Source: Desulfurococcales archaeon
Lineage (GTDB): Archaea > Thermoproteota > Thermoprotei_A > Sulfolobales > NBVN01
Assembly (NCBI GenBank): GCA_021163585.1
Contig: JAGGTW010000028.1
Span: forward strand, 1-6,186
Direction of reading: 5' to 3'
Length of the DNA stretch: 6,186 nucleotides
Shown here: piece after piece, positions 6,020-6,186 of the stretch
Layout: the number at the start of each line of letters is the position of its first letter
Position numbering within the stretch: position 1 is the stretch's first letter
Translations under genes and position numbers: made by a program
Notes under the pieces: model-generated
Told to the model about the DNA's origin: nothing
Seen by the model: only the letters and a program-made list of their open reading frames with translations
The model's database searches: none

Positions 6020-6056
6020 AAAAATTATGGTAGGTTCTGGCTTAGGAGCTACCTAC
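6020..6056 (-). terminator. Stem-loop plus T-run, probable terminator of the right-edge gene
   Basis: On the - strand, GTAGGT (complement of 6051-6056) and ACCTAC (complement of 6030-6035) form a 6-bp stem with a 15-nt loop. It is followed after a few bases by a run of five T (complement of 6020-6024). It starts 10 bases past the stop codon of the partial gene at the right edge, the right place to end that transcript before the malic enzyme promoter. In archaea the T-run may matter more than the hairpin. Confidence 0.45.
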
Positions 6057-6066
6057 TAATGAAAAC

Positions 6067-6186
6067 CTACTTAATTATCTTGGCTAACTCCCTAGATACG
6101 TCATCCAGGAACTTTATGAAGCCTTCTTCGTCATGCATTAATAAGTACATCTTCTCTCTTATTAAGTCCCTCAACCTTCTTAAGTC
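6067..6186 (-). CDS. C-terminal end of an unidentified protein (gene runs off the right edge)
   Basis: The - strand reads 39 codons from the window edge to a TAG at 6067-6069 without interruption. The peptide is rich in charged and aliphatic residues with helical spacing: LRRLRDLIREKMYLLMHD, then EEGFIKFLDDVSRELAKIIK. This looks like the end of an alpha-helical cytoplasmic protein. The family is not recognised from so short a piece. Support comes from clean amphipathic composition, from the terminator-like structure 10 bases downstream, and from the shared orientation with the malic enzyme operon. The 5' part lies outside the window. Confidence 0.62.
   Translation of the reverse strand, partial: DLRRLRDLIREKMYLLMHDEEGFIKFLDDVSRELAKIIK

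Overview
The window looks like ordinary chromosomal DNA of a hyperthermophilic archaeon, most likely a member of the Thermoproteota (crenarchaea). The signs are AGG/AGA arginine and ATA isoleucine codons, GGTG-type ribosome binding sites, a TTG start, A/T-rich TATA boxes with purine-rich BREs, tight gene packing with 4-base overlaps, and a zinc-ribbon membrane protein of a type seen mainly in this phylum. The order cannot be fixed from the sequence. There are no mobile elements, CRISPR arrays or RNA genes.

Left part (1-1896). The window opens inside the 3' part of an ABC-2 type transporter permease on the + strand. Facing it on the - strand is a small operon: a zinc-ribbon membrane protein (1268-1696), then a second multi-pass membrane protein (852-1271). 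The second gene is easy to miss because its reading frame has no ATG, GTG or TTG near its 5' end. The frame is open from 1289 down to 852, looks like a real membrane protein, and its CTG at 1269-1271 overlaps the upstream stop as CTGA. The operon promoter (TATA about 1746-1753) carries a perfect 16-bp palindrome, a good operator candidate. It is divergent from the next gene.

Middle and right (1897-6186). A + strand gene encodes a membrane protein with a C-terminal RCK_C (TrkA-C) ligand-binding domain. It ends tail-to-tail with the next operon, the two stop codons sharing CTAG. That - strand operon contains an NAD(P)-dependent malic enzyme (4607-5935, TTG start) followed by a 647-residue molybdopterin (Mo or W) oxidoreductase of the DMSO-reductase superfamily (2667-4610), joined by an ATGA overlap. 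The molybdoenzyme has one [4Fe-4S] cluster motif, no export signal and no electron-transfer or membrane subunit in view, so its substrate and electron partner are unknown. Upstream of the operon are two inverted repeats, each with a 15-nt spacer; one is followed by a T-run on the - strand and looks like a terminator. At the right edge is the C-terminal end of another - strand gene.

How the genes work together: the malic enzyme would supply pyruvate, CO2 and NAD(P)H from malate, and the co-translated molybdoenzyme probably acts in the same carbon or redox route (inference). The RCK_C protein and the zinc-ribbon operon share a divergent control region with a repeated motif and may respond to a common signal (inference). 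The strongest candidates for something undescribed are the hidden membrane ORF with its apparent CTG start and the malic enzyme-molybdoenzyme pair.
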